A DNA stretch of 64,000 bases from NCBI GenBank assembly GCA_002354095.1, contig DEKX01000041.1:34591-98590 (forward strand), given 5' to 3'. This document shows, piece after piece, positions 51,691-60,790 of the stretch (position 1 is the first letter of the stretch; the number at the start of each line of letters is the position of its first letter). This stretch comes from Prevotella sp. UBA2711. Lineage in GTDB: Bacteria; Bacteroidota; Bacteroidia; Bacteroidales; Bacteroidaceae. The position numbers were made by a program, and so were the translations under genes. Under the pieces are notes generated by a model. It was not told the origin of the DNA. It did no database searches and saw only the letters and a list, made by a program, of their open reading frames with translations.

Positions 51691-51863
51691 TAACGGTTTC
51701 CGAGTTTTACACCTTGTATATATCCTGCGATTCCGCCTATAATCAACAGTAGTCCGACAGAAAGAAGCAGGTTGGTAGTGTGGTGCAATAGATAGGCTGT
51801 TAGCAGCAGTAAAGTGCCTGCTACTATCAACAAAATTCCTATCAGCGGCGCATTTTTCTTCAT
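51687..51863 (-). CDS. Small two-helix membrane protein (58 residues)
   Basis: A 58-residue protein with two hydrophobic helices (about 7-25 and 31-49) separated by HHTTN, and a short charged tail ending LGNRY. It is preceded, on the minus strand, by an A/T-rich stretch containing a TATCTTTG -7 element (51883-51890). It overlaps the stop codon of the SGNH gene on the other strand by 4 bp. No family is recognised; the reading frame is clean and the hydrophobic pattern is not what chance gives, but the gene is short. Confidence 0.5.
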   Translation of the reverse strand: MKKNAPLIGILLIVAGTLLLLTAYLLHHTTNLLLSVGLLLIIGGIAGYIQGVKLGNRY

Positions 51864-51933
51864 AAAAGCGTTAAAATTTGCTGCAAAGATACGAATTTTC
51901 CTGTTTTCACTCTTCTCTTTTCACTTTTTTTTG

Positions 51934-51941
51934 TACCTTTG
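51934..51941 (+). promoter_or_regulatory. -7 element of the rpsF-rpsR-rplI operon
   Basis: TACCTTTG fits TAnnTTTG, 45 bp before the rpsF start. The expected -33 TTTG is replaced by T-rich sequence. Confidence 0.55.
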
Positions 51942-51986
51942 CACCCGCAATTTTGCAAAATAACAAATAATTATTAATTAAGTAGT

Positions 51987-52331
51987 ATGAATAAATACGA
52001 AACCGTTTTCATTTTGACTCCCGTTTTGTCTGATGAACAGACAAAGGAAACGGTCGCTAAATTCAAGAAGGTCCTCACCGACAATGGTGCTGAGATCGTG
52101 AATGAAGAGGCCTGGGGATTGAAGAAGATGGCTTATGCTATTCAGAAGAAGTCAACAGGTTTCTACTACCTGTTGGAGTTCTGTGCAGAGCCAGCAGTGA
52201 TTAAGACTTTGGAGACAGCTTTCCGTCGTGATGAGAAAGTCATTCGTTTCCAGACAGTGAAGCTCGACAAGTATGCTGCAGAGTATGCTGAGAAGCGTCG
52301 TAACAAATTAGGTAAAAAAGAGGAGGCATAA
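51987..52331 (+). CDS. rpsF: 30S ribosomal protein S6
   Basis: A 114-residue S6: NKYETVFILTPVLSDEQTKETV opening, EAWGLKKMAYAIQKKSTGFYYLLEF strands and a charged tail. It binds S18 and 16S rRNA in the small subunit. First gene of a three-gene ribosomal operon; rpsR follows after 2 bp. No embedded priB/ssb gene lies between, as is usual in Bacteroidetes. Confidence 0.97.
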   Translation: MNKYETVFILTPVLSDEQTKETVAKFKKVLTDNGAEIVNEEAWGLKKMAYAIQKKSTGFYYLLEFCAEPAVIKTLETAFRRDEKVIRFQTVKLDKYAAEYAEKRRNKLGKKEEA

Positions 52332-52333
52332 CT

Positions 52334-52600
52334 ATGGCACAAGAGACAGAAATTCGCTATTTGACAGCTCCTTCTATTGACACCAAGAAGAAGAAGTATT
52401 GCCGCTTCAAGAAGAGTGGTATTAAGTATGTAGACTATAAGGATCCCGAGTTCCTGAAGAAGTTCCTGAACGAGCAGGGTAAGATTCTTCCCCGTCGTAT
52501 CACAGGTACTTCGCTGAAGTATCAGCGTCGTGTAGCTCAGGCTGTAAAGCGTGCTCGCCAGATTGCACTGCTTCCTTACGTAACTGATATGTTGAAATAA
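52334..52600 (+). CDS. rpsR: 30S ribosomal protein S18
   Basis: An 88-residue S18 with YVDYKDPEFLKKFLNEQGKILPRRITGTSLKYQRRVAQAVKRARQIALLPY, the conserved core that binds S6 and 16S rRNA. It follows rpsF by 2 bp and precedes rplI by 20 bp, a spacer containing the AAGGAGGAGG Shine-Dalgarno-like stretch. Confidence 0.97.
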   Translation: MAQETEIRYLTAPSIDTKKKKYCRFKKSGIKYVDYKDPEFLKKFLNEQGKILPRRITGTSLKYQRRVAQAVKRARQIALLPYVTDMLK

Positions 52601-52620
52601 ATAAGGAGGAGGACGACAAT

Positions 52621-53145
52621 ATGGAAATTATACTGAAAGAAGATATTATCGGTCTGGGATATAAGAACGATATCGTAAACGTTAAGTCTGGTTACGGTCG
52701 TAACTACCTGATTCCTCAGGGTAAGGGTGTTATCGCTTCTCCTTCTGCCAAGAAGATTTTGGCTGAGAACCTGAAGCAGCAGGCTCACAAGTTGGCTGCT
52801 CTGAAAGCTGAGGCTGAGAAGAAGGGTGACGCTATCAAGGACGTTGCTTTGTGCATTGCAGCCAAGGTAAGCGCTACAGGTCAGCTCTACGGTTCAGTGA
52901 ATGCTGGTATCGTTGCTGAGGAGTTGAAGAAGCTGGGTCATGACATTGATCGTAAGATCATCACGATGACTGATGCTAAGACTGTTGGTGACTATGTTGC
53001 AACTGTTCACTTCCACAAGGAGGTTGAGGTAGCTATTCCTGTGAAGGTAGTTGCTGAGAATGCTCCTGCTGAGGAGAAGAAAGAGGAGGCTGCTCCTGTT
53101 GCTGAGGCTCCAGTTGCAGAGGGAACTCCTGCTACAGAAGAATAA
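52621..53145 (+). CDS. rplI: 50S ribosomal protein L9 with Ala/Glu-rich tail
   Basis: A 174-residue L9: MEIILKEDIIGLGYKNDIVNVKSGYGRNYLIPQG, a long connecting helix, and a C-terminal domain ending VEVAIPVKVVAEN. About 28 further residues rich in Ala, Glu and Pro extend the protein beyond the usual end, which is frequent in Prevotella-like L9. It binds 23S rRNA near the L1 stalk. A strong terminator follows at 53183-53219. Confidence 0.95.
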   Translation: MEIILKEDIIGLGYKNDIVNVKSGYGRNYLIPQGKGVIASPSAKKILAENLKQQAHKLAALKAEAEKKGDAIKDVALCIAAKVSATGQLYGSVNAGIVAEELKKLGHDIDRKIITMTDAKTVGDYVATVHFHKEVEVAIPVKVVAENAPAEEKKEEAAPVAEAPVAEGTPATEE

Positions 53146-53182
53146 CCATGCTGTAAAGCAAATCATAGTTATTATACACAGG

Positions 53183-53219
53183 GAATCCCGAGCACTTTGG
53201 TGCTTGGGATTCTTTTTTT
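53183..53219 (+). terminator. Terminator after rplI
   Basis: GAATCCCGAGCAC pairs with GTGCTTGGGATTC around TTTG, followed by seven T: a strong intrinsic terminator. Confidence 0.9.
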
Positions 53220-53251
53220 GTTGTAGGTTGGCTTGGGCAACCTTAGGAAAT

Positions 53252-53281
53252 AAAAAAACCGCTGAACTATCGTCCAGCGGC
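53252..53281 (-). terminator. Terminator of the small lipoprotein gene
   Basis: On the minus strand CCGCTGGAC-GATA-GTTCAGCGG forms a nine-pair stem followed by seven T. It ends the transcript of the gene at 53315-53482. Confidence 0.85.
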
Positions 53282-53314
53282 ATCTCTCTCAATTTTTGTT
53301 CGAGTCGTTCTGAA

Positions 53315-53482
53315 TTACTTAACGCTATCAGCAGCAACAGTGTCAGCAACAGCTACAGAATCAGCAGCGCTATCAACAACCTCAACTGAATCGGTGTCAA
53401 CCTCAGCGGTCTGAGCCTTGTTACCACAAGAAGCGAAAGAAACTGCAACGATAGCAGCGAACATAAATACTAATTTTTTCAT
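53315..53482 (-). CDS. Small lipoprotein with acidic Val/Asp/Ser tail
   Basis: A 55-residue protein with a lipobox (VSFASC-G) at about residue 20, giving a mature chain of roughly 36 residues: Asn-Lys-Ala-Gln, then short repeats of Val, Asp, Ser and Ala (for example VDTDSVEVVDSAADS). Small lipoproteins of this kind are common in Prevotella and have no known function. The start at 53482 puts a typical Lys-Lys-hydrophobic signal at the N-terminus; the longer frame (53512) does not. It has its own terminator at 53252-53281. Confidence 0.72.
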   Translation of the reverse strand: MKKLVFMFAAIVAVSFASCGNKAQTAEVDTDSVEVVDSAADSVAVADTVAADSVK

Positions 53483-53711
53483 TTTTCTAAGCTTTTTAAA
53501 TCTGTAAAACAATCATTTGTTTATTAAAACGATGCAAAGGTAGGCATTTTTTTGATACGTTGTACTTTTTTTTGTGACTTTTTTTTAGCCATTTTTGTAA
53601 CTTTTTCGCAAAGTGCTTAAAATCAGCCGATTACGAAATGTTAAAAATGTTATCTATTTTACACTTAATCGAATATTTGCTAAAAAAGTGGCTTTTTTAG
53701 CAAATAATGTG

Positions 53712-53719
53712 TACCTTTG
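53712..53719 (+). promoter_or_regulatory. -7 element of mtaB
   Basis: TACCTTTG fits TAnnTTTG and lies 30 bp before the mtaB start. The stretch 53520-53700 before it holds T-rich sequence and nothing I recognise. Confidence 0.55.
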
Positions 53720-53749
53720 TGCTCGTAAACGTGGCACCTTATTATATAT

Positions 53750-55078
53750 ATGATAGACTCATCAGTTTTTCAAGGTAAGAAAGCGGCATATTTCACCCTG
53801 GGGTGTAAGTTGAACTTTTCTGAGACATCAACTTTTGCGAAGATGCTTCAGGAGTTGGGTGTGCAGACAGCTGCCAAGGGTGAGCAGGCAGACATCTGTT
53901 TGATCAATACCTGTTCCGTTACCGAAGTAGCCGACCATAAATGTCGGCAAGCCATTCATCGCATGGTGCGTCAGCATCCCAATGCTTTTGTGGTGGTTAC
54001 TGGCTGTTATGCCCAGTTGAAACCAGAACAGGTGAGTAAGATTGACGGGGTCAATCTGGTATTGGGTGCCAATGAGAAGGCTAAGCTCATCCAATTACTT
54101 GCTGAGGGATTGAGTGGCAGTGAGGGTCTCGCATCCTATCAGACGGTGAAGACGAAGGATATCAAGACCTTTGCGCCTTCATGCTCGCGAGGCAATCGCA
54201 CTCGCTATTTTCTGAAAGTGCAGGATGGTTGTGATTACTTCTGTACCTACTGCACCATTCCCTATGCCCGAGGTTTCAGTCGCAATCCTGATATAGCCTC
54301 GTTGGTGGCCCAGGCAGAGCAGGCTGCTCGCGAAGGAGGTAAGGAAATTGTGCTGACGGGTGTAAATATCGGTGACTTTGGTAAGACTACAGGTGAAAAG
54401 TTTATTGACTTGGTGAAGGCTTTGGATGCCGTTGAGGGTATTCACCGCTATCGCATCAGCAGTTTGGAGCCTGATTTGATGAGCGACGAACTGATTGACT
54501 ATTGTGCCCACAGTCGGGCATTCATGCCCCATTTCCATATACCTTTGCAGAGTGGGAGTGATACGGTGCTGAAACTGATGCACCGGCATTACGACCGACA
54601 GTTGTTTGCTGATAAGATTTATCGCATCAAGTCCGTGATGCCTGACGCCTTTATTGGTGTGGATGTGATGGTGGGCTGTCGTGGCGAAACGCCTGAATGT
54701 TTCGAGGAAACCTATGAATTCCTTCGCCATTTGGATGTCACCCAGCTTCATGTGTTCCCATATTCCGAGCGCCCAGGTACTGCTGCTTTGAAGATTCCCT
54801 ATGTGGTTAGTGATGCCGATAAGCGTGAACGCAGTCGGTTGTTGCTCGAACTCTCTGACGAGAAGACGCATGCCTTCTATCAGCAATATATCGGCACTGA
54901 GGCAGAAGTGCTTTTCGAGAAAGCTCCTCGTGGCAAGGCGATGCATGGTTTTACACGTAACTATATCCGCGTGGAACTGCCGGCTGCCGAGGCTCGCCCG
55001 GAGTATGATAATCAGTTGCTCACTGGCACCTTGGGCGAATTTAATCATGATAAAACTGCACTGCGATGGATAAAGTAG
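53750..55078 (+). CDS. mtaB: tRNA t6A37 methylthiotransferase MtaB
   Basis: A 442-residue MiaB-like radical SAM enzyme. The N-terminal UPF0004 domain has three cluster-binding Cys (FTLGCKLNFSE, NTCSVTEVADHK, VTGCYAQL), the radical SAM motif is CDYFCTYC, and a TRAM domain closes the chain. MtaB adds a methylthio group to t6A37 of tRNAs that read ANN codons. The GT2 gene downstream starts within its last codons (13-bp overlap). Confidence 0.93.
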   Translation: MIDSSVFQGKKAAYFTLGCKLNFSETSTFAKMLQELGVQTAAKGEQADICLINTCSVTEVADHKCRQAIHRMVRQHPNAFVVVTGCYAQLKPEQVSKIDGVNLVLGANEKAKLIQLLAEGLSGSEGLASYQTVKTKDIKTFAPSCSRGNRTRYFLKVQDGCDYFCTYCTIPYARGFSRNPDIASLVAQAEQAAREGGKEIVLTGVNIGDFGKTTGEKFIDLVKALDAVEGIHRYRISSLEPDLMSDELIDYCAHSRAFMPHFHIPLQSGSDTVLKLMHRHYDRQLFADKIYRIKSVMPDAFIGVDVMVGCRGETPECFEETYEFLRHLDVTQLHVFPYSERPGTAALKIPYVVSDADKRERSRLLLELSDEKTHAFYQQYIGTEAEVLFEKAPRGKAMHGFTRNYIRVELPAAEARPEYDNQLLTGTLGEFNHDKTALRWIK

Positions 55079-56088
55079 CTATTGTGATTTTGAACTGGAA
55101 CGGACAGAAAATGCTACATCAGTATCTGCCTACCGTATTGAACTACTCGCGCGATGAAGCCACGGTATATGTGGCTGATAATGCCTCAACCGATGATTCT
55201 CTGCAGATGTTAGCCAGTGAGTTTCCTGAGTGCAAAACCATTGTGCTGGAGAAGAACTGGGGTTTTGCCGAGGGCTATAACAAGGCCCTTCGGCAGATAG
55301 ATGCCGAATATTATCTCCTGCTCAATAGCGACATTGAGGTGACGCACCATTGGCTCACTCCGCTTATTGAGTTTATGGACGTCCATCCTGAAGTGGCTGC
55401 CTGTCAGCCCAAACTGCTGTCCATTTTTGATAAGGACAAATTTGAATATGCAGGGGCGAGTGGGGGATTCCTCGATCGTTTTGGCTATCCCTTCTGTCGT
55501 GGACGCATTTTCGATACTGTTGAAGATGACAACGGACAATACGACTATGCCACCGAAATACTTTGGGCCACAGGTGCAGCCCTCATGATTCGCTCTAAGG
55601 ACTATTGGGAGGCTGGTGCACTCGACGGTCGTTTCTTTGCGCATAACGAAGAGATTGACCTTTGCTGGCGTCTGCGCATCCGTGGACGCAAAATTTACTG
55701 TCTGCCCGAAAGTTATGTCTATCATGTAGGTGGAGGCACGTTGCCCAAATCGAATCCCATGAAGACCTTCCTCAATTTCCGTAATAACCTCACCATGCTC
55801 TACAAATGTCTGCCCGATAGCGAACTGTCGTACGTGATGTGTTGGCGCTGGCTACTCGACTATGTAGCTGCCTGGCAGACGCTGTTGATGAATCGCAATT
55901 GGGGCGATTTCTGTGCCATTTATCGGGCCCGTCGCGCCTTCAACCGTTGGAAACATGATTTTGATGCCGATCGTCAGGCTATCCAGCAGTCCCGCCAAGT
56001 CGCCGTCATCCCAGAACAGCGTCCCTTCTCCCTTCTGTGGCAATACTACATCAAGGGCCGCAAACAATTCTCGAAATTATCAAAATAA
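55066..56088 (+). CDS. Glycosyltransferase family 2
   Basis: A 340-residue GT2 enzyme: VAIVILNWNGQKMLHQYLP, VADNASTDDS, NWGFAEGYNKAL, LLNSDIEV (metal-binding region), and NEEIDLCWRLRIRGRKI. It resembles rhamnosyltransferase-like GT2 proteins of O-antigen/LPS assembly. It overlaps mtaB by 13 bp. The C-terminal 60 residues are charged and may contact the membrane. The donor is unknown. Confidence 0.88.
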   Translation: MDKVAIVILNWNGQKMLHQYLPTVLNYSRDEATVYVADNASTDDSLQMLASEFPECKTIVLEKNWGFAEGYNKALRQIDAEYYLLLNSDIEVTHHWLTPLIEFMDVHPEVAACQPKLLSIFDKDKFEYAGASGGFLDRFGYPFCRGRIFDTVEDDNGQYDYATEILWATGAALMIRSKDYWEAGALDGRFFAHNEEIDLCWRLRIRGRKIYCLPESYVYHVGGGTLPKSNPMKTFLNFRNNLTMLYKCLPDSELSYVMCWRWLLDYVAAWQTLLMNRNWGDFCAIYRARRAFNRWKHDFDADRQAIQQSRQVAVIPEQRPFSLLWQYYIKGRKQFSKLSK

Positions 56089-56108
56089 AAAAGATTCTTT
56101 CCATTTTC

Positions 56109-56139
56109 TTTGTACTTCTAGAAATTCTTTGTATTTTTG
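56109..56139 (+). promoter_or_regulatory. Full promoter of the antiporter gene
   Basis: TTTG at 56109-56112, 19 bp, TATTTTTG at 56132-56139: a complete Bacteroidetes promoter 26 bp before the start codon. Confidence 0.65.
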
Positions 56140-56164
56140 CCAATGCATATATTAATTTATAAGC

Positions 56165-57511
56165 ATGGTACAAGATTTATACATTTTGATGATTACAGCG
56201 GCTGTAGTCAGTATTCTGTTTAAGTTCTTAAAGCAGCCAGTGGTGTTGGGTTACATCGTTGCAGGAGTCTTGGTGGGTCCGTATCTGTTTGGCAAGACCC
56301 TTGTGAATCCAGACAATGTGAAGCAATGGGGCGACATCGGCGTTCTGTTTGTATTGTTCTGCATCGGTCTGGAGTTCCGCCTGAAGAACCTCATCAGCAG
56401 TGGCAAAGTGGCGGCAATAGGCGCATTGACAATCATTGCGGGCATGATGCTCTTTGGCTACGGCGTGGGAGTAGATGCCAATTTTGATATGGTCAACTCC
56501 CTGTTCCTGGCGGGCATGCTTTGCATGTCGAGCACCACTATCGTGATGAAGGCTATTGACGAGGCAGGATGGAGTAAGGAGCGTTTCGTCAAGGGAGCAA
56601 CCAGCATCCTTATCGTGGAGGATGTGGTGGCAGTGGTACTGATGGTATTGCTCTCCAGCATAGCCATCCGCCATCAGTTCGAAGGTGCCGAGTTAGCCAG
56701 CAAAATCCTCGATCTGGCCATTACGCTCGTGGCATGGTTTATCTGTGGCATACTGATTATCCCGACACTGATACGCAAAGTGAAAAAACATCTGAATGAC
56801 GAGACGCTTATCATCCTCGCCTTAGGTCTGTGCTTGGGTATGGTGCTGACGGCAGAGGAAGCTGGCTTCAGCAGTGCACTCGGTGCTTTCGTAATGGGTT
56901 CTATCCTTGCCGAGACCGTGGAGTCGCATCGTATCGAAAAACTGATGACTCCCTTGAAGAATGTCTTTGCTGCTATCTTCTTCATATCGGTGGGCATGCT
57001 GATCAATCCAGCTACATTGGCATCATATTGGTACAGCATACTTTGGGTCAGCCTGGTCATCATCATCGGAATGATTCTCTTTGGCACCTTAGGTTGCTGG
57101 TGGGGCGGACAGACCATGCGCGACGCTATGCTCACCAGTTTCTCGTTCGTCCAGATTGGCGAGTTCTCGTTCATCATCGCATCACTGGGCACCAGCTTGG
57201 GTGTGCTCAATCCAGTTGTCTATCCTATCATCGTGGCGTCCAGTGTGGTGACCACCTTCCTCACACCTTATATTATGAAGGCTGCCGTGCCATGCTATAC
57301 GTTCCTTTATCGTCACGCTCCGGAGAGTCTGCGTGCTAAGATCGACCGGCGCGAGCAGCAAGTGGCAGAAGCCGAGTCGGCTACCTCATCCGGCAACACG
57401 AAATCATTCGGAGAAAAGGTGCGCCATGCTGTTCGTCATACATTCATCACGAAGCATCTTGTCGATCTGTTTATCAAGAATATGAGTGCTCATGATGAAA
57501 AAGCGGAATAA
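56165..57511 (+). CDS. Cation:proton antiporter, CPA2 (KefB/Nha-like) type
   Basis: A 448-residue inner-membrane protein with about twelve helices: LKQPVVLGYIVAGVLVGP, the LEFRLKNL loop, VEDVVAVVLMVLLSS and GAFVMGSILAET segments, and the C-terminal VQIGEFSFIIASLG region, all features of CPA2 exchangers. There is no TrkA_N or TrkA_C domain, unlike KefB/KefC. It probably exchanges Na+ or K+ for H+. It ends with a charged cytoplasmic tail of about 60 residues. It stands alone behind a full promoter. Confidence 0.9.
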   Translation: MVQDLYILMITAAVVSILFKFLKQPVVLGYIVAGVLVGPYLFGKTLVNPDNVKQWGDIGVLFVLFCIGLEFRLKNLISSGKVAAIGALTIIAGMMLFGYGVGVDANFDMVNSLFLAGMLCMSSTTIVMKAIDEAGWSKERFVKGATSILIVEDVVAVVLMVLLSSIAIRHQFEGAELASKILDLAITLVAWFICGILIIPTLIRKVKKHLNDETLIILALGLCLGMVLTAEEAGFSSALGAFVMGSILAETVESHRIEKLMTPLKNVFAAIFFISVGMLINPATLASYWYSILWVSLVIIIGMILFGTLGCWWGGQTMRDAMLTSFSFVQIGEFSFIIASLGTSLGVLNPVVYPIIVASSVVTTFLTPYIMKAAVPCYTFLYRHAPESLRAKIDRREQQVAEAESATSSGNTKSFGEKVRHAVRHTFITKHLVDLFIKNMSAHDEKAE

Positions 57512-57620
57512 CCTCTTTCATATATGCCTTCTGCTGAGCGGTCTTAGAATCATCAGCGGAAGGCTCCATCAGCTTTCCGACCAGCCACTCGCGATCCTTT
57601 TTCTTCAATGTTTCAATATC
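57474..57620 (-). pseudogene. Possible relic of a small protein gene
   Basis: On the minus strand, an open frame without a start codon encodes ETLKKKDREWLVGKLMEP and then DDSKTAQQKAYMKE. The composition looks like real coding sequence rather than chance, and ATG is only available near the middle. The frame ends inside the antiporter gene on the other strand, so the downstream part is not native. It resembles the end of a small hypothetical or antitoxin-type protein, but I cannot name a family. Confidence 0.3.
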
Positions 57621-57668
57621 TCACAATTTCTAGATGGCTGGACTTCTTAAAAAAACGTTCTTTTTTCG

Positions 57669-57756
57669 AGTGCATTCCAATAAAAATTGTAGTGCACTGC
57701 AATAATTTTTCGAGTGCACTGCAGAAAATATGGGAGTGAAATGCAAATTATTTGGT
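57669..57756 (+). repeat. Four 22-bp direct repeats ahead of the acid phosphatase promoter
   Basis: AGTGCA (or AGTGAA) starts at 57669, 57691, 57713 and 57735, exactly 22 bp apart, each followed by an A/T-rich half containing CTGCAA or CCAAT-like sequence. The last copy includes the -33 element (57751-57754). The 22-bp period is close to two helical turns, so all copies face the same side of the DNA, as operators for an oligomeric regulator would. A fifth, poor copy may lie at 57757. Confidence 0.7.
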
Positions 57757-57782
57757 AGTATGGAATAAAAAATGTAACTTTG
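57751..57782 (+). promoter_or_regulatory. Full promoter of the acid phosphatase gene
   Basis: TTTG at 57751-57754, 20 bp, TAACTTTG at 57775-57782, 25 bp before the start codon at 57808. It directly follows the 22-bp repeats. Confidence 0.7.
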
Positions 57783-57807
57783 CGACTGGTTATTGATAGA
57801 ATTGAAG

Positions 57808-58536
57808 ATGAAAAAGAAATTAGTATTGATTGTTGGCCTTTGCATGACATTGGCTACACATGCACAAGAGAACGAAAAGTTGTATTTCACAGCCGAACAG
57901 ATGCCGGATATGATGGTGTTTATGCCTGGTCCTCCAGACAGTACTTCGACGGCTTTCGCATACGATGTGAGCAGATATTATTGGGGCAAGGAGATGCGTA
58001 AGGACTCCGTGCGTGCTGCTGAGGCTACACGTGATGCCGTATATGGACTGGCTACCATTCTCACCGAGTTCAGGGAAGCCTTCGGTATGGAGATTACTAA
58101 AGAAGGTACGCCCGAAATCTATAAGGTGCTGGATATGGGTACAGAGACCTGTGGCAAGGTGTGTTCGCTGCCCAAAAAGAAGTATATGCGCCGACGCCCC
58201 TTTATGGTGTTCAACGAGGGTACGCTCTATCCTGAGGATGAACCCTCTTTGCGCAAGAATGGTTCGTTTCCTTCCGGACACACCACACTGGGGTGGAGTG
58301 CGGCTCTGCTGATGATGGAGATTAACCCCGACCGCGCTAACGAGATTCTGGCCCGTGGCTATCGCTATGGTGAAAACCGAGTGGTGGTGGGTGCCCATTG
58401 GCAGAGCGACACCGATGCTGCCCGTATAGCTACTTCAGCAGCTTATGCCAAATTGCATACAAGCGAGGCTTTCCTGTTGCAGATGCGCAAGGCGCGTGAG
58501 GAATTCAAGCGATTGAGCCTGCAGTCCGCCAAATAG
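57808..58536 (+). CDS. Secreted class A acid phosphatase (PhoN/PAP2 superfamily)
   Basis: A 242-residue protein from ATG 57808, with a signal peptide (ending THAQ); the longer start at 57793 lies closer to the promoter and is less likely. The PAP2/class A acid phosphatase signature is present: KKKYMRRRPF (K-x6-R-P), then FPSGHTTLGW, and ENRVVVGAHWQSDTDAAR with the catalytic His and Asp. It releases phosphate from many organic phosphates in the periplasm. The 22-bp repeats upstream suggest regulated expression, perhaps by phosphate, which is a guess. Confidence 0.88.
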   Translation: MKKKLVLIVGLCMTLATHAQENEKLYFTAEQMPDMMVFMPGPPDSTSTAFAYDVSRYYWGKEMRKDSVRAAEATRDAVYGLATILTEFREAFGMEITKEGTPEIYKVLDMGTETCGKVCSLPKKKYMRRRPFMVFNEGTLYPEDEPSLRKNGSFPSGHTTLGWSAALLMMEINPDRANEILARGYRYGENRVVVGAHWQSDTDAARIATSAAYAKLHTSEAFLLQMRKAREEFKRLSLQSAK

Positions 58537-58554
58537 GCATGAAAAGGACAGTTC

Positions 58555-59808
<1,254 letters not shown>

Positions 59809-59913
59809 ATTCTCTTATATATATAATAAGGTGTGAATTATCCCTGCAAATTTCACACAAATAAACGAAATAGCAAGCGCATTGCACTTTTTTTTATCTT
59901 TTTTAGGTTAAAA

Positions 59914-59945
59914 TTTGGAATTTAAAATACTTTTTAGTATATTTG
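59914..59945 (+). promoter_or_regulatory. Full promoter of the gldB-like and peptidase genes
   Basis: TTTG at 59914-59917, 20 bp, TATATTTG at 59938-59945: a complete Bacteroidetes promoter 43 bp before the start at 59989. Confidence 0.65.
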
Positions 59946-59988
59946 CATCGTATTTTAACAATAATAAATCTTTAAGCCCATCAGAACA

Positions 59989-60777
59989 GTGCGTAAGGTC
60001 TATTTTCTGTTAGTTGTATTGATGCTCATCTGCTTAGGCTGTGAGTGGCGTTTGAAGTCTGCTGAAGACACTTCAAACAAGGACAACGTGACGATAGAAC
60101 GCTACGACCGGATAGAGAGTTTATACCTGACCACGGGCGATTATTCGGCACTGTTGCAGATGAACAAGACGTATCCGATGCAGACACGGACACTGATTGA
60201 GAATGTGTTGCAACTTGGTCAGGTGAACGATCCTGAAATCAATACTAAGTTCTTGCGCTTTTTCCGCGATACTACGCTGCAACAGATGATAGGCGATGTG
60301 CAGGAACAATTTGCCAATATGGACGACCTGAATGCGGAGCTGACAGAGGCTTTCAGCCGACTGAAGGAGTTTGTGCCTTCGGTTGAAATCCCTCAGGTTT
60401 ATGCCCAAATCGGTTCGTTTGACCAGAGTATCATTGTCGGCAATAAAACGTTGGGCATCTCGCTGGACAAATATTTGGGTGCCGACTATCCATTCTATGT
60501 GGCACATTACTCTGATGTGCAGCGCCAGATGATGACGCGTTCGATGATTACGCCCGACTGTCTGGGCTTTTATCTGTTGAGTCTTTATCCGTTGAACGAG
60601 ACCGAGACCAGTAAGGATAAGCGCGATTGGCATCGTGGCAAGATTCAGTGGGTGGTCAATCGGGTGACGAATCGTCGTGTGTTCGACAACGAGCAGGTGG
60701 CATTGGTGGACAGTTTTATGAAACAAAACGAACAAATGAGCGTGGAACAGTTGCTCCGCGCCTCCGTATCATACTAA
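59989..60777 (+). CDS. GldB-like lipoprotein
   Basis: A 262-residue lipoprotein that starts with GTG at 59989. The lipobox is LICLGC-E near residue 18. The rest resembles GldB, a gliding-associated lipoprotein kept in many non-gliding Bacteroidetes: IERYDRIESLY, an ISLDKYLGADYPFYVAHY segment, and a WVVNRVTNRRVFDN tail. The family has been linked to gliding and type IX secretion, but its biochemical role is unclear. It precedes the DPP-IV-like gene by 13 bp and shares its promoter. Confidence 0.7.
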   Translation: MRKVYFLLVVLMLICLGCEWRLKSAEDTSNKDNVTIERYDRIESLYLTTGDYSALLQMNKTYPMQTRTLIENVLQLGQVNDPEINTKFLRFFRDTTLQQMIGDVQEQFANMDDLNAELTEAFSRLKEFVPSVEIPQVYAQIGSFDQSIIVGNKTLGISLDKYLGADYPFYVAHYSDVQRQMMTRSMITPDCLGFYLLSLYPLNETETSKDKRDWHRGKIQWVVNRVTNRRVFDNEQVALVDSFMKQNEQMSVEQLLRASVSY

Positions 60778-60790
60778 CATACATATCATC

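Noticed and set aside
57630..57890. An 86-codon minus-strand open frame
   Set aside because: It runs through the 22-bp repeats, the promoter and the signal peptide of the acid phosphatase gene; the peptide is repetitive (CTRK-like pieces) and follows the DNA repeat.
59989..60777. Assignment of the lipoprotein to a gliding apparatus
   Set aside because: No other gld or type IX secretion gene lies nearby, so the GldB resemblance is reported but a gliding role is not claimed.
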